A stretch of 64,000 bases of DNA, from positions 1 through 64,000 of the forward strand of contig CAMAQR010000011.1 of the NCBI GenBank assembly GCA_945860375.1, read 5' to 3'. Positions within the stretch are counted from its first letter, which is position 1. Every line of letters begins with the position of its first letter. Source of the stretch: Pseudorhodobacter antarcticus (GTDB lineage Bacteria; Pseudomonadota; Alphaproteobacteria; Rhodobacterales; Rhodobacteraceae). Positions 9,374 to 17,187 of this stretch are shown one piece after another. The notes below the pieces were generated by a model that was not told where the DNA came from, searched no databases, and saw only the letters and a program-made list of their open reading frames with translations. A program made the translations under genes and the position numbers.

Positions 9374-9784
9374 CTAAATTGAGCGCACCAACAGCAGCGC
9401 GTCCAACCGCTTTCCCTCGGGTGTCTGGTAATATCCGCTGCGCTTGCCCTTTTGGGTGAAGCCCTTACGGGCATAGAGGCTTTGTGCCGGCAGATTTTGG
9501 TCTGACACTTCCAGAAACACCGATTCGGCCCCGCGTGCCTGCGATTCGGCCAAGAACCGGTCCACCAACCTCCCCCCCGTGCCCCGTTGACGCGCCTTGG
9601 GGTTCACCGCCAAGGTCAGCAACTCGGCCTCACCCGCGACCACGCGGCCAATCACAAAGCCGTCGGGCTCATCCAGCGCAAAGCACAAAGGGCTGTCCAG
9701 AAACGACGCGATTTCCACAGCATTCCACGGGCGCGGGGTGGTGAAACAGGCGGCATGGATGACAGCCATTTCTGCGGGGGTCAT
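9374..9784 (-). CDS. rimI: ribosomal protein alanine N-acetyltransferase RimI
   Basis: A 136-residue GNAT-fold acetyltransferase. The acetyl-CoA loop is visible as VNPKARQRGTGGRLVDRFL (Q/RxxGxG/A type), followed by VFLEVSDQNLPAQSLYARKGF, the typical RimI segment ending in the Tyr-containing alpha4. RimI acetylates the N-terminal alanine of ribosomal protein bS18. Its start overlaps the stop of tsaB by 4 bp; tsaB-rimI pairing is common in bacteria and supports the assignment. Confidence 0.85.
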   Translation of the reverse strand: MTPAEMAVIHAACFTTPRPWNAVEIASFLDSPLCFALDEPDGFVIGRVVAGEAELLTLAVNPKARQRGTGGRLVDRFLAESQARGAESVFLEVSDQNLPAQSLYARKGFTQKGKRSGYYQTPEGKRLDALLLVRSI

Positions 9785-10404
9785 GCGGAAACCGGGTCGG
9801 GCAGGATGGTGGGCGGCGGATCGGACGGCGGTGCGGCATCGGCGCCGCGCAGATAAAACGGCGCGGGGCGGGGAGCATTGGTCCTTGTGGCGGCAATGCG
9901 TGCAATTGCCTCGACCAGCGCCATGGCAGGCGGCAAGGCGGCCGGGCCAGCCGCCGAACCGGTGCGCAGTTCATAAAGCGGGCCTGGATTTTCGGCATCG
10001 GCCAGCCGGGCGGTGTCCGGCCCATCCGCAAACCCCTGCACATAAACCTGATCGCGCCGCGCGTCCTCGATCACCGAAATCGGGCGCGGCAAACCATGCG
10101 CCACCGCTTCCAGTCGCGTCACGCCAATCGCCGGGATTCCCAACCCCAAGGCCAAGCCCCGCGCCGCAGCCACCGCGATCCGCACGCCGGTAAAGTTGCC
10201 CGGCCCGGTGCCCACGGCCAGCGCCGTCAGATCGGCCCAGCCCAAACCGCCTTCGGCCAACACCTCTTCCAACAGCGGCATCAGCCGTTCGGCCTGCCCC
10301 TTTTGCATCTCTTCCCTGCGCAGGATCACCCGGTCGCCCAATAGCAAAGCGGCGGCGCAATGCGCCGCCGATGTGTCAAAGGCCAGAATACACTCAGGCT
10401 TCAT
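9781..10404 (-). CDS. tsaB: tRNA threonylcarbamoyladenosine protein TsaB
   Basis: A 207-residue ASKHA-fold protein, the dimerisation partner of TsaD in forming t6A37 on ANN-decoding tRNAs. The N-terminus AFDTSAAHCAAALLLGD and the motif AVGTGPGNFTGVRIAVAAARGLALG are diagnostic. As in other TsaB proteins, the ATP site typical of TsaD is not present. It lies between nfu and rimI and overlaps rimI, suggesting one transcript. Confidence 0.88.
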   Translation of the reverse strand: MKPECILAFDTSAAHCAAALLLGDRVILRREEMQKGQAERLMPLLEEVLAEGGLGWADLTALAVGTGPGNFTGVRIAVAAARGLALGLGIPAIGVTRLEAVAHGLPRPISVIEDARRDQVYVQGFADGPDTARLADAENPGPLYELRTGSAAGPAALPPAMALVEAIARIAATRTNAPRPAPFYLRGADAAPPSDPPPTILPDPVSA

Positions 10405-10419
10405 CAGGCCCGGCCCGCC

Positions 10420-10977
10420 CTAGGCCGCAACCGGGCGCACTTCCAGAACTTCGGGGATGTAATGCCGCAGCAGGTTCTCAATCCCCATCTTCAGCGTCAA
10501 GGTCGAGGACGGGCAGCCCGCACAGGCCCCCTTCATATGCAGATACACAATCCCCCGGTCAAAGCCGTGGAAGGTGATATCGCCGCCATCTTGCGCCACA
10601 GCCGGGCGCACCCGGGTGTCCAGCAACTCTTTGATCTGGCGCACAACATCGGCGTCAGGGCCATCGTGGCTGGCATGGGCGGCTTGCGACTCACCCTCCA
10701 TCACGGCGGCACCGGATTGGTAATGCTCCATGATCGCGCCCAGAATCGCGGGCTTGATGTGCTGCCAATCGGCGGCCTCGGCCTTGGTCACGGTGACGAA
10801 ATCGGTGCCGAAAAACACGCCGGTCACTTGCCCAGTGGCAAAGATTCGCAGCGCCAGCGGCGATTTCCCCGCAGAGTCAGCCGAGGGGAAATCAGCCGTT
10901 CCCATGTCCAAAACGGCCTGCCCGGGCAGGAATTTAAGCGTCGCCGGGTTCGGGGTGGATTCGGTCTGGATGAACAT
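10420..10977 (-). CDS. NifU family Fe-S scaffold/carrier protein (Nfu)
   Basis: A 185-residue protein with an N-terminal Nfu-N domain (residues about 1-90, beginning MFIQTESTPNPATLKFLPG) and a C-terminal NifU-like domain (about 112-180). The latter carries the cluster-binding pair C152 and C155 in GACAGCPSS. It delivers Fe-S clusters to target enzymes. The ribosome site GGAG lies at the foot of a small hairpin at 10987-11005. It is 15 bases upstream of tsaB. Confidence 0.9.
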   Translation of the reverse strand: MFIQTESTPNPATLKFLPGQAVLDMGTADFPSADSAGKSPLALRIFATGQVTGVFFGTDFVTVTKAEAADWQHIKPAILGAIMEHYQSGAAVMEGESQAAHASHDGPDADVVRQIKELLDTRVRPAVAQDGGDITFHGFDRGIVYLHMKGACAGCPSSTLTLKMGIENLLRHYIPEVLEVRPVAA

Positions 10978-10986
10978 CTGTAAGTC

Positions 10987-11005
10987 TCCGACTATTCCAG
11001 TCGGA
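10987..11005 (-). promoter_or_regulatory. small hairpin or operator in the nfu leader
   Basis: TCCGACT and AGTCGGA (7 bp, perfect) flank a 5-base centre just upstream of nfu, and the 3' arm runs into the Shine-Dalgarno sequence GGAG. It could restrict ribosome access or be a regulator site; no known Fe-S operator is recognised. Confidence 0.3.
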
Positions 11006-11032
11006 TATGCGCCCTGACACCAGCAAAGTCAA

Positions 11033-11051
11033 GTTTGGAACAATTCCAAAC
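11033..11051 (-). terminator. hairpin after the 53-residue protein gene
   Basis: GTTTGGAA/TTCCAAAC, an 8-bp perfect stem with a 3-base loop, lies 2 bases after the stop of the small gene at 11054. On the minus strand it is followed by TTGACTTTG, only weakly T-rich. A terminator between this gene and nfu is the simplest reading. Confidence 0.45.
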
Positions 11052-11053
11052 TG

Positions 11054-11215
11054 TCATTCGTCCGCGTAATAGCCATACAACTGCTCCAGCGCCGAGATTT
11101 CGCGCGTGCTGCCGCGAAACGGCGGCGCGGTATAGTAAGCCAAGGAGTCATCTGCGGGCGCTGGCGGCGCAGAAATGCGTGTTTTGGTTGGTAGCGACAT
11201 TGGAATGCGGGTCAT
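11054..11215 (-). CDS. small conserved-looking hypothetical protein, 53 residues
   Basis: Starting at the ATG at 11215, preceded by GGAG at 7 bases, 53 codons remain open. The peptide begins MTRIPMSLPTKTRIS, is proline-rich in the middle (APPAPADDS, TAPPFRG) and ends with an amphipathic segment (EISALEQLYGYYADE). No signal peptide or membrane segment is present. It has a good ribosome site, its own downstream hairpin and its own space upstream of nfu, so it looks like a real gene. No function is recognised. A link to the Fe-S carrier is possible only by position. Confidence 0.6.
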   Translation of the reverse strand: MTRIPMSLPTKTRISAPPAPADDSLAYYTAPPFRGSTREISALEQLYGYYADE

Positions 11216-11339
11216 AACAGTCTCCGATCATTCCTCCCATGCTGCACCATAGCATAAATGCTGCGTATGCAAAATGACAATCGGCGCGGTGGAAAGCCGC
11301 GCCGATCGGGCCGATCACAAGAGCAGAAACAAACGGCGA

Positions 11340-12260
11340 TCAGCAGAAAACCAGTTCGTCCGAATGATCTTTTTCATCTTCTTCAGCGTTGCTGCCGTGA
11401 TCCTCTTCGGAAGGCGCATCGCCTTGGACCATCAGGTTGACGAAGAAGCCGCCGAAATCATGGTCGTCGTCGCCTTTGTCTTCCTTGTCATCGCGGTCGC
11501 AAGACGCGTCACCATCACCGTCACCATCACCGTCACCGTCACCGTCATCGTCACCGTCATCGTCACGGTCATCGTCCTCGTCACGATCCTCATCGCGGTC
11601 ATGCTTGTCGGACCCCTTGGCTTTGGTCCAGCCGCCATGGTGGCCATCGCCGTGATGATCATCGTCATCCTTTCCGCCGCCATGATGATGATCTTCATCA
11701 TCATCATCGTTGTCGGCGTTCTGCTGATCGGTCGTTGTCTCGGTGCCGTCGAAATACTGATACGACTCGCCTTGGCTGGCGCTGTAAATGGTCGCCTTGA
11801 CGACAATCTGGTTGGGTTCAACATCAGGGTACTTGGCGACCAAGTCCTTGGCCACGGCGTCGTAATAGCTTTGCATCGTCAGAGTCGCCGGATCGACACC
11901 CTGCGGCGCGCGCACCACATAATAGTCGTCGTCAGAGCCATCACGACCCACGTCGATGGTGAAGGTCACACCCGTGGTGTCGTTTGGAATATCGGCAAAA
12001 TTGTTGCCATTGGTCGTGCCACCACCATTGCCACCGGAGTCATCGCCCGACCCAGTATCACAGTCGCCAGTTTGCTGGCCGTGATTGTGGCCATGCCCGT
12101 GCCCGTGGCGATCATCTTTGTCACGGGCATCTTTGTCATGGGCATCATCGTCACGATCATCATCATCACGATCATCATCACGATCGTTTTTGTCGCGACC
12201 GTGCCCACGGCCCCCAAACAGGCTGGCTTTTGAAAAGCCGCCAAATCCAATTTTACCCAT
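11340..12260 (-). CDS. extremely acidic Asp/His-rich repeat protein
   Basis: A 306-residue protein of unknown function. Residues about 20-60 are Asp/Arg/His runs (DDDRDDDDRDDDAHDKD, then HGHGHGHNHG). About 88-175 form one ordinary, probably folded domain (from NFADIPNDTTGVTFTIDV to YQYFDGTET). About 185-275 return to Asp/His runs including DGDGDGDGDGDG. No signal peptide is visible; the start is MGKIGFGGFSKASLFGG. Such composition suggests binding of divalent metals or a disordered polyelectrolyte. The opposite strand is also open but encodes an Ile/Val-rich mirror, and only this strand has a coherent domain. The 6-bp DNA repeats will vary in length between strains. Confidence 0.6.
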   Translation of the reverse strand: MGKIGFGGFSKASLFGGRGHGRDKNDRDDDRDDDDRDDDAHDKDARDKDDRHGHGHGHNHGQQTGDCDTGSGDDSGGNGGGTTNGNNFADIPNDTTGVTFTIDVGRDGSDDDYYVVRAPQGVDPATLTMQSYYDAVAKDLVAKYPDVEPNQIVVKATIYSASQGESYQYFDGTETTTDQQNADNDDDDEDHHHGGGKDDDDHHGDGHHGGWTKAKGSDKHDRDEDRDEDDDRDDDGDDDGDGDGDGDGDGDASCDRDDKEDKGDDDHDFGGFFVNLMVQGDAPSEEDHGSNAEEDEKDHSDELVFC

Positions 12261-12390
12261 CGTCTTTTGCCTTCTTGAAGGCCCCCGTGTGGAAGTTTAC
12301 GCCTTTTGCCATCTTCTCGCCACGATTTAGCCGTAAACACTATGTTCGAAAAATCGCAACAATCTCTCGCCAGCGATCAAAAACCTTCCA

Positions 12391-12470
12391 GTGGATGGTT
12401 TTGGCGAAGAGAGCCCGGCCTGTGGCTGGTCTGGGGCAAGCGCCCCGGCGGCAGCCCGAAGGCCATCCAC
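12391..12470. other. candidate structured element between usp and the acidic protein gene
   Basis: GTGGATGG (12391-12398) pairs perfectly with CCATCCAC (12463-12470). Inside the loop CTGGGGC (12431-12437) pairs with GCCCCGG (12442-12448, one G-U) around AAGC. The nested stems suggest an RNA domain of about 80 bases in a 278-base gap (12261-12538) that otherwise holds no convincing gene. Either strand could fold. It may be the leader of the acidic protein gene (minus strand) or chance in GC-rich DNA. Confidence 0.3.
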
Positions 12471-12519
12471 AAAGCATTAACCAAAACCCGATCTTGCCGT
12501 AATATCCCAATAAAATCAA

Positions 12520-12538
12520 TGGTCCCGAGTTGGGACCA
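12520..12538. repeat. 19-bp palindrome, copy 1
   Basis: TGGTCCCGAGTTGGGACCA abuts the stop codon of the usp gene. Arms TGGTCCC/GGGACCA flank GAGTT. On the minus strand it is followed by TTGATTTTATT, so it can act as a terminator of usp. The identical 19 bases recur at 18794-18812, and both copies have AAAATCAATG close by. Confidence 0.7.
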
Positions 12539-12994
12539 TCAGGTGATACTCTCCAGCCGCTCCTTGCTCATGTCGCCGGGAACGATGGTGATCGGGATCG
12601 GCAGGCTGCCGGAATTGCGGGTCATCTGGGTGACAAGCGGGCCAGGCCCGGATTTATCCGTACCCGCCCCCAGAACCAGAATGCCCACCGTGGGATCATC
12701 CTTGACCTGCGCCAATATCTCGGAAACCGGATCGCCCTCGCGGATGATCAGTTCCGGGTTGATGCCCTGCTTGTCGCGCATCCATTTCGCAAACACCTCG
12801 AAATGCGCCTCGATCCTCTCGCGCGCCTCGGCGCGCATCAAGTCGGCGACACCCATCCAATGCTGAAACTCTTCGGGCGGGATGATCGACAGGATCTGAA
12901 CCCCGCCGCCGGTATGAGCCGCCCGCAGCGCCGCGAACCGCATCGCGTTCAGGCATTCTCGGCTGTCATCCAGCACGACCAGAAACTTGCGCAT
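12539..12994 (-). CDS. universal stress protein (UspA family)
   Basis: A 151-residue cytoplasmic UspA-fold protein. The N-terminus MRKFLVVLDDSRECLNAMRFA contains the conserved first strand and Asp. The C-terminal part has GAGTDKSGPGPLVTQMTR and then PITIVPGD, a variant of the G-2x-G-9x-GS/T nucleotide motif, so ATP binding is possible. The ATG at 12994 is chosen because AGGAG precedes it by 7 bases; a TTG two codons upstream is weaker. The gene ends in the 19-bp palindrome. Confidence 0.85.
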   Translation of the reverse strand: MRKFLVVLDDSRECLNAMRFAALRAAHTGGGVQILSIIPPEEFQHWMGVADLMRAEARERIEAHFEVFAKWMRDKQGINPELIIREGDPVSEILAQVKDDPTVGILVLGAGTDKSGPGPLVTQMTRNSGSLPIPITIVPGDMSKERLESIT

Positions 12995-13047
12995 GATCAA
13001 CTCCTATGACGCGGCGATCATGACCCCGTGGCGCCGGGAAGGCAAGG

Positions 13048-13911
13048 CTAGCGCTGCGTCGCGGCCCAATCCCAATAGAGGCGCCGGGCGCGGGCGGTGA
13101 CGGGACGGTCCTTGTATTCGGTGGCATCAAAGGCCTTGACCGCCGTCACCTTGGCGAAGTTGCCCGACAGGAACACCTCATCCGCCGCGTGGGCGTCTTC
13201 AAAACTCAGCACGCATTCGTGCACCTCGAACCCATCGGCGCGCAGGTTGGCGATGTGGCGGGCTCGGGTGATGCCCGCCAGAAAGGTGCCGTTCGGAATG
13301 GGGGTGAACACGATGCCATCCTTGACCAGAAACACATTTGCCGTCGCAGATTCTGCCAGATTGCCCAAAGCATCGGCCACCAGCGCGTTGCCAAAACCCT
13401 TGGTCTGCGCCTCCAGCAGCATGCGGGCGTTGTTGGGGTAAAGGCAGCCGGCCTTGGCGTTGCAGACCGCATCCTCCAGTACGGGACGGCGAAAGCGGGT
13501 GCGGGTGACGGTGGTGGCAGAATCGGGGTGGGGCATGGCAACCTCTTCAAGGCTGATCGCAAAGCCCGTGGCGCCCGCAAGCGGCACGATGCCAAGTTCA
13601 GATCCGTGCAGTGCCCAATACATCGGGCGGATGTAAACCGCTTGCCCCGGACCAAAGCCCTGCAGCCCCTCGCGGATGATCGCGGCCATATCTTCGGGCG
13701 CGCAGATGGGGGTGATCATAAGCGCCTCGGCAGAGCGGTTCACCCGGGCGCAGTGCAGATCAAGATCGGGGCACATGCCGTCGAAGTAACGCGCGCCATC
13801 GAACACCGAGGTGCCCTGCCAGATGCCATGATCGGCGGCCTTCATCACCGCGATGTCGCCATCATGCCAGCGACCGTCCCAAAAGGTGCGGATGGATTTG
13901 CCAAAGGCCAT
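13048..13911 (-). CDS. branched-chain aminotransferase-like PLP enzyme (class IV)
   Basis: A 287-residue fold-type IV aminotransferase. The PLP-binding lysine is K153 in CNAKAGCLYPNN, and the cofactor-ring contact is E189 in GNLAESATANVF. The N-terminus (FWDGRWHDGDIAVMKAADHG) is typical of IlvE/D-amino-acid aminotransferase relatives. The usual IlvE of this group transaminates Leu/Ile/Val; being a stand-alone, short version, another amino acid or ketoacid substrate is possible. The ATG at 13911 follows AAGGAG; further upstream sequence has no protein-like character. Confidence 0.8.
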   Translation of the reverse strand: MAFGKSIRTFWDGRWHDGDIAVMKAADHGIWQGTSVFDGARYFDGMCPDLDLHCARVNRSAEALMITPICAPEDMAAIIREGLQGFGPGQAVYIRPMYWALHGSELGIVPLAGATGFAISLEEVAMPHPDSATTVTRTRFRRPVLEDAVCNAKAGCLYPNNARMLLEAQTKGFGNALVADALGNLAESATANVFLVKDGIVFTPIPNGTFLAGITRARHIANLRADGFEVHECVLSFEDAHAADEVFLSGNFAKVTAVKAFDATEYKDRPVTARARRLYWDWAATQR

Positions 13912-14133
13912 GCTGTTCTCCTTGAATGCTGCGCCAAGGTTAAGCATTTGGCGGCGGGATGGGGAAGGGGGCGGCAGCCGCGTTGGCGATTTCAAGTTGG
14001 TGTGCGCAAACAGTTGGAAACGCAAAGCTTTAGCTGCCTGCGACGGAGTAATCAGGCAAAGGCCATGACCGAAGCCGCGCGAAACTTTGCCGATCACTGG
14101 CAAACGAAGGGCAGGGTTCCGCCAAGCAGAGGC

Positions 14134-14168
14134 AAAAAAACCCCCAGACCGGGGGACGGGTCTGGGGG
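14134..14168 (-). terminator. Rho-independent terminator of the trpS operon
   Basis: CCCCCAGACC (14141-14150) pairs perfectly with GGTCTGGGGG (14159-14168). On the minus strand the hairpin is followed by seven T. It ends transcription coming from the unknown membrane protein gene at 14277 and trpS. Confidence 0.88.
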
Positions 14169-14276
14169 CGCGGCCCGAATGCGATGGGCCGTCAAGCGGG
14201 GACAGACGGGGCTAATCGGCCCCCCCGACACCATTGCAGGCGAGTGAATCGATTCCGTGACGGCCCGCGTGACAAT

Positions 14277-15347
14277 TCAGGCCCGCGCCGCCTGCGTCAA
14301 CCATCGCCACAGCCAATGATGCACCATGCCCGCCAGCATCATCGCGGCCGATACCATCAGTCCGGCCAGTGCCGACACCAGCGCCCAGCCGGTCTGCGAC
14401 ACCCGCAAAGTCGCGCGCAACAGGCGGGTTTTGCCCAACACCTCGGCCCGGCCGGCCAGTTTTGACCCCAAAGCTTCGGCCGCTTTGGCCAGACGGCGGG
14501 CGTCGGCGGCATCGTCAATCAGGGGCAGCAAATGCAGCGCGGTGGTGGTGTTGGTGGCGCTGCGCAGGCGGTCTAGGTCGATCAAGGTGTTGGTCAGGGG
14601 GGCGAAGGCGTCGAGGCGGATCGCGGCGGTAAGATCGTCAAGCCCCCGCACGCCGGGCAGGGCAGTCCAGTTGACGCCACTGCGCACCGCATCCAGTACC
14701 ATTTCCGCCAGCCGGGGCGACAGCCGCCCCATCCGCCGCGCCAGTTTGGCCAAGGACGCACCCGCCTTGACCACCACCGAAGACCCGCCCGAGGCCACAA
14801 CCGCCGCCGTCGCCCCCAGCCCCACCACCGACAGCGCAAGGTCGATCTGATCCACCTCTGCCCCCGTCGCATAGGCCACCCCGGCGCGGGTGATGCCGGT
14901 GATGTCCCCAATCGGCGACAGCGCAATCGGGGCCTGACAGATCATCACTTGGAACATTGAACACGCAGCCGGATCATAGGCACAGGCGGCACAAGAGGCG
15001 ACGGTGGCATAGTAACCGTGGTCATCCTCACGCGCGATTTGCACGGCGTCGGTCAGATCCTCGGGCAGGGCGATGGCGCGTTCAGTCGCCAGTGCCACCA
15101 AAGCATCCAGCGCCAGCCAGTTGCGCGGCTCTTCGGCCAGACGGTTGCCAATATGGGCGCGCAGGGTTTCGGGGGTGGCGGCCTGCGCCAGCATCCGGTC
15201 GGTGGCGGCCACGATCTGATCGGCGGCGGCATCGGCGAAGGGGGTGATCAGCGGATCGGATGCGATTCGCGTCGCGGTCAGGGCGGTGCCGGCAAGAGAC
15301 CCCGCCAGCACCAAAAGCAAAAACCCACGGGCCAGCGCCCGCAACAT
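14277..15347 (-). CDS. unknown membrane protein downstream of trpS
   Basis: A 356-residue protein with an N-terminal signal or anchor (residues 7-27, LARGFLLLVLAGSLAGTAL) and a C-terminal membrane segment (about 322-345). Between them is an Ala/Leu-rich helical region. Four cysteines cluster at C119, C122, C129 and C137 (SCAACAYDPAACSMF...C), suggesting two disulfides or a metal site outside the cytoplasm. A Gly/Ala/Val-rich stretch (VVGLGATAAVVASGGSSVVV) may also enter the membrane. Its ATG overlaps the trpS stop by one base. I do not recognise the family. Confidence 0.7.
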   Translation of the reverse strand: MLRALARGFLLLVLAGSLAGTALTATRIASDPLITPFADAAADQIVAATDRMLAQAATPETLRAHIGNRLAEEPRNWLALDALVALATERAIALPEDLTDAVQIAREDDHGYYATVASCAACAYDPAACSMFQVMICQAPIALSPIGDITGITRAGVAYATGAEVDQIDLALSVVGLGATAAVVASGGSSVVVKAGASLAKLARRMGRLSPRLAEMVLDAVRSGVNWTALPGVRGLDDLTAAIRLDAFAPLTNTLIDLDRLRSATNTTTALHLLPLIDDAADARRLAKAAEALGSKLAGRAEVLGKTRLLRATLRVSQTGWALVSALAGLMVSAAMMLAGMVHHWLWRWLTQAARA

Positions 15348-16390
15348 CAGACCTGCCGCGAGCGGATCATGCCGATGATGTCATAGACCTGATCGACAAT
15401 CGGGCGGGCAATCGCGTCGGCGCGCACGGCCCCGGCGCCAAGGATGCGGTCAATCTCGGCGGGGTCTTGCATCAAATGGCTCATCTTTTCGGTGATGGGC
15501 GACAGTTTCGCCACCGCCAGATCGGCCAGCGCCGGTTTGAAGGTGCCAAACTGCGCGCCTGCGTATTCGGCCACCACCGCTTCGGGCGTCATATCGGCGA
15601 GGGCCGCGTAGATGTTCACCAGATTGCGGGCGTCGGGGCGGTCTTTCAGGCCCGCCAACTCACCCGGCAAAGGCTCGGCATCGGTCTTGGCCTTGCGGAA
15701 CTTCTTGGCGATGGTGTCGGCGTCATCGGTCAGGTTGATGCGGCTTTGATCGGATGGATCGGATTTCGACATCTTCTTGGTGCCGTCGCGCAGGGACATC
15801 ACGCGGGTGGCGGCGCCTTCGATCACCGGTTCGACAACCGGAAAAAACGGCACTTTGTAGTCGTTGTTGAACTTGATCGCGATGTCGCGGGCCAGTTCCA
15901 GATGCTGTTTCTGATCCTCGCCCACCGGCACATGGGTGGCCTTGTAAGCCAGAATATCGGCGGCCATCAATGCGGGGTAAGCGAACAGGCCCAGGGACAC
16001 GTTTTCGCTGTTCTTGCCCGCCTTGTCCTTGAACTGGGTCATCCGGCTCATCCAGCCCATCCGGGCCACGCAGTTGAAAATCCAAGCCAATTCGGCATGG
16101 GCGCTGACCTGTGACTGGTTGAACAGGATCGACCGCGCTGGATCAATCCCGGCGGCGATAAAGCCTGCAGCCGCCTCACGCGTGGCGTGACGCAGCTTGG
16201 CCGGGTCTTGCCAGACGGTGATGGCGTGCATGTCGACAAGGCAATAGACCGTCTCGATCCCCTCATCCTGCTTTTGCACAAAGCGTTTCAGCGCCCCCAG
16301 ATAATTGCCAAGGGTCAACCCGCCCGAGGGCTGGATCCCCGAGAAAATGCGGGTGGGGAAGGTCAGAGGCGTTTGGACCGGCTCGGACAT
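15347..16390 (-). CDS. trpS: tryptophan--tRNA ligase
   Basis: A 347-residue class I aminoacyl-tRNA synthetase that charges tRNA(Trp). The ATP-binding signature of Trp[14 protein letters not shown], is at 21-33 and KMSKS at 206-210. [14 protein letters not shown] around 157-170 is the tryptophan-site helix. The length matches bacterial TrpS. The ATG at 16390 has GGAG upstream; an extension towards 16420 has no ribosome site. Co-transcribed with the unknown membrane protein. Confidence 0.95.
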   Translation of the reverse strand: MSEPVQTPLTFPTRIFSGIQPSGGLTLGNYLGALKRFVQKQDEGIETVYCLVDMHAITVWQDPAKLRHATREAAAGFIAAGIDPARSILFNQSQVSAHAELAWIFNCVARMGWMSRMTQFKDKAGKNSENVSLGLFAYPALMAADILAYKATHVPVGEDQKQHLELARDIAIKFNNDYKVPFFPVVEPVIEGAATRVMSLRDGTKKMSKSDPSDQSRINLTDDADTIAKKFRKAKTDAEPLPGELAGLKDRPDARNLVNIYAALADMTPEAVVAEYAGAQFGTFKPALADLAVAKLSPITEKMSHLMQDPAEIDRILGAGAVRADAIARPIVDQVYDIIGMIRSRQV

Positions 16391-16503
16391 GGGAACTCCA
16401 TCATGAAAGGCTGCGGGCACAAGAAGGTGCGGGCTGGAAAAGGCTGCGGGTTCGGCTTATCGAAGGCAGCAGGGGGCGTCAATCGACCCGACAGGAGATC
16501 ACC

Positions 16504-17187
16504 ATGAACGACCGCAACGCCCCGCCGATCAACCCGCTGCCGCCTGTGGTCTGGCTGCTGGCGCTGCCAATGATCGTTCTGGAGATGGTGTTCAGTCTGG
16601 GCGCTGCCGGGGTGGTGGGTGGTGCAAGTGCCATCGGCTGGCGCTCGGCGGCGATTGAAGGGTTCGGGCTTTGGCCCAACTACTGGCGGCAACAGGCGGG
16701 TTTGGGGGCGTTTGACGGCGAATTGCTGATGCGGTTCGTGACCTATCCGTTTTTGCACATCACCCTGACGCAGGCGGTGTTTGCCATCGTGATCCTGTTG
16801 GCGATGGGCAAATTCGTGGGTGAGATTTTCCGCTGGTGGGCGCTGGCCGTGGTGTTCTTTGGCGCGTCGATTGCGGGTGGGCTGGTTTATGTGTCGATCC
16901 CTGCCATTCAATCGCCGCTGTTCGGGGCCTATCCGGCGGTTTACGGGCTGATCGGGGCGTTCACGTTCCTTTTGTGGGTGCGGCTTGCGGGAACCGGGGT
17001 CAATCAGTTCCGCGCCTTTTCGATGATCGGCTTTTTGCTGTTCGTGCAGTTGTTGTTCGGTGTGTTGTTCGGGGGCGGCTGGGAATGGGTGGCCGATCTT
17101 TCGGGCTTTGTCGCCGGGTTCATTTTGTCCTTCGCCGTCAGCCCCGGCGGCTTTGGCCGGGTGCGGGCGCGGATCCGTCAACGCTGA
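16504..17187 (+). CDS. rhomboid-fold membrane protein lacking catalytic residues
   Basis: A 227-residue protein with six hydrophobic segments in the rhomboid pattern. The serine motif GASG of active rhomboids reads GAYP (141-144) before AVYGLIG, so Ser is Tyr. The helix-6 position that should be His reads D198 in VADLSGFVAGF. H85 (FLH) of the second membrane helix remains. The flanking Gly spacing that defines the fold is kept, so it is probably a rhomboid pseudoprotease that binds rather than cuts membrane proteins. ATG at 16504 follows AGGAG. It is convergent with murJ and overlaps its end by 10 bp. Confidence 0.75.
   Translation: MNDRNAPPINPLPPVVWLLALPMIVLEMVFSLGAAGVVGGASAIGWRSAAIEGFGLWPNYWRQQAGLGAFDGELLMRFVTYPFLHITLTQAVFAIVILLAMGKFVGEIFRWWALAVVFFGASIAGGLVYVSIPAIQSPLFGAYPAVYGLIGAFTFLLWVRLAGTGVNQFRAFSMIGFLLFVQLLFGVLFGGGWEWVADLSGFVAGFILSFAVSPGGFGRVRARIRQR

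Noticed and set aside
11520..11580. Six-base tandem repeats taken as a possible CRISPR or satellite
   Set aside because: They are codon repeats for Asp-Gly and Asp-Asp within the acidic protein, without spacers.
11274..12233. Hydrophobic Ile/Val-rich plus-strand frame opposite the Asp/His protein
   Set aside because: GAC/GAT repeats read backwards give GTC/ATC, so the hydrophobic sequence is a mirror. It has no charged loops or regular helix lengths, and the minus frame holds a plausible folded domain.
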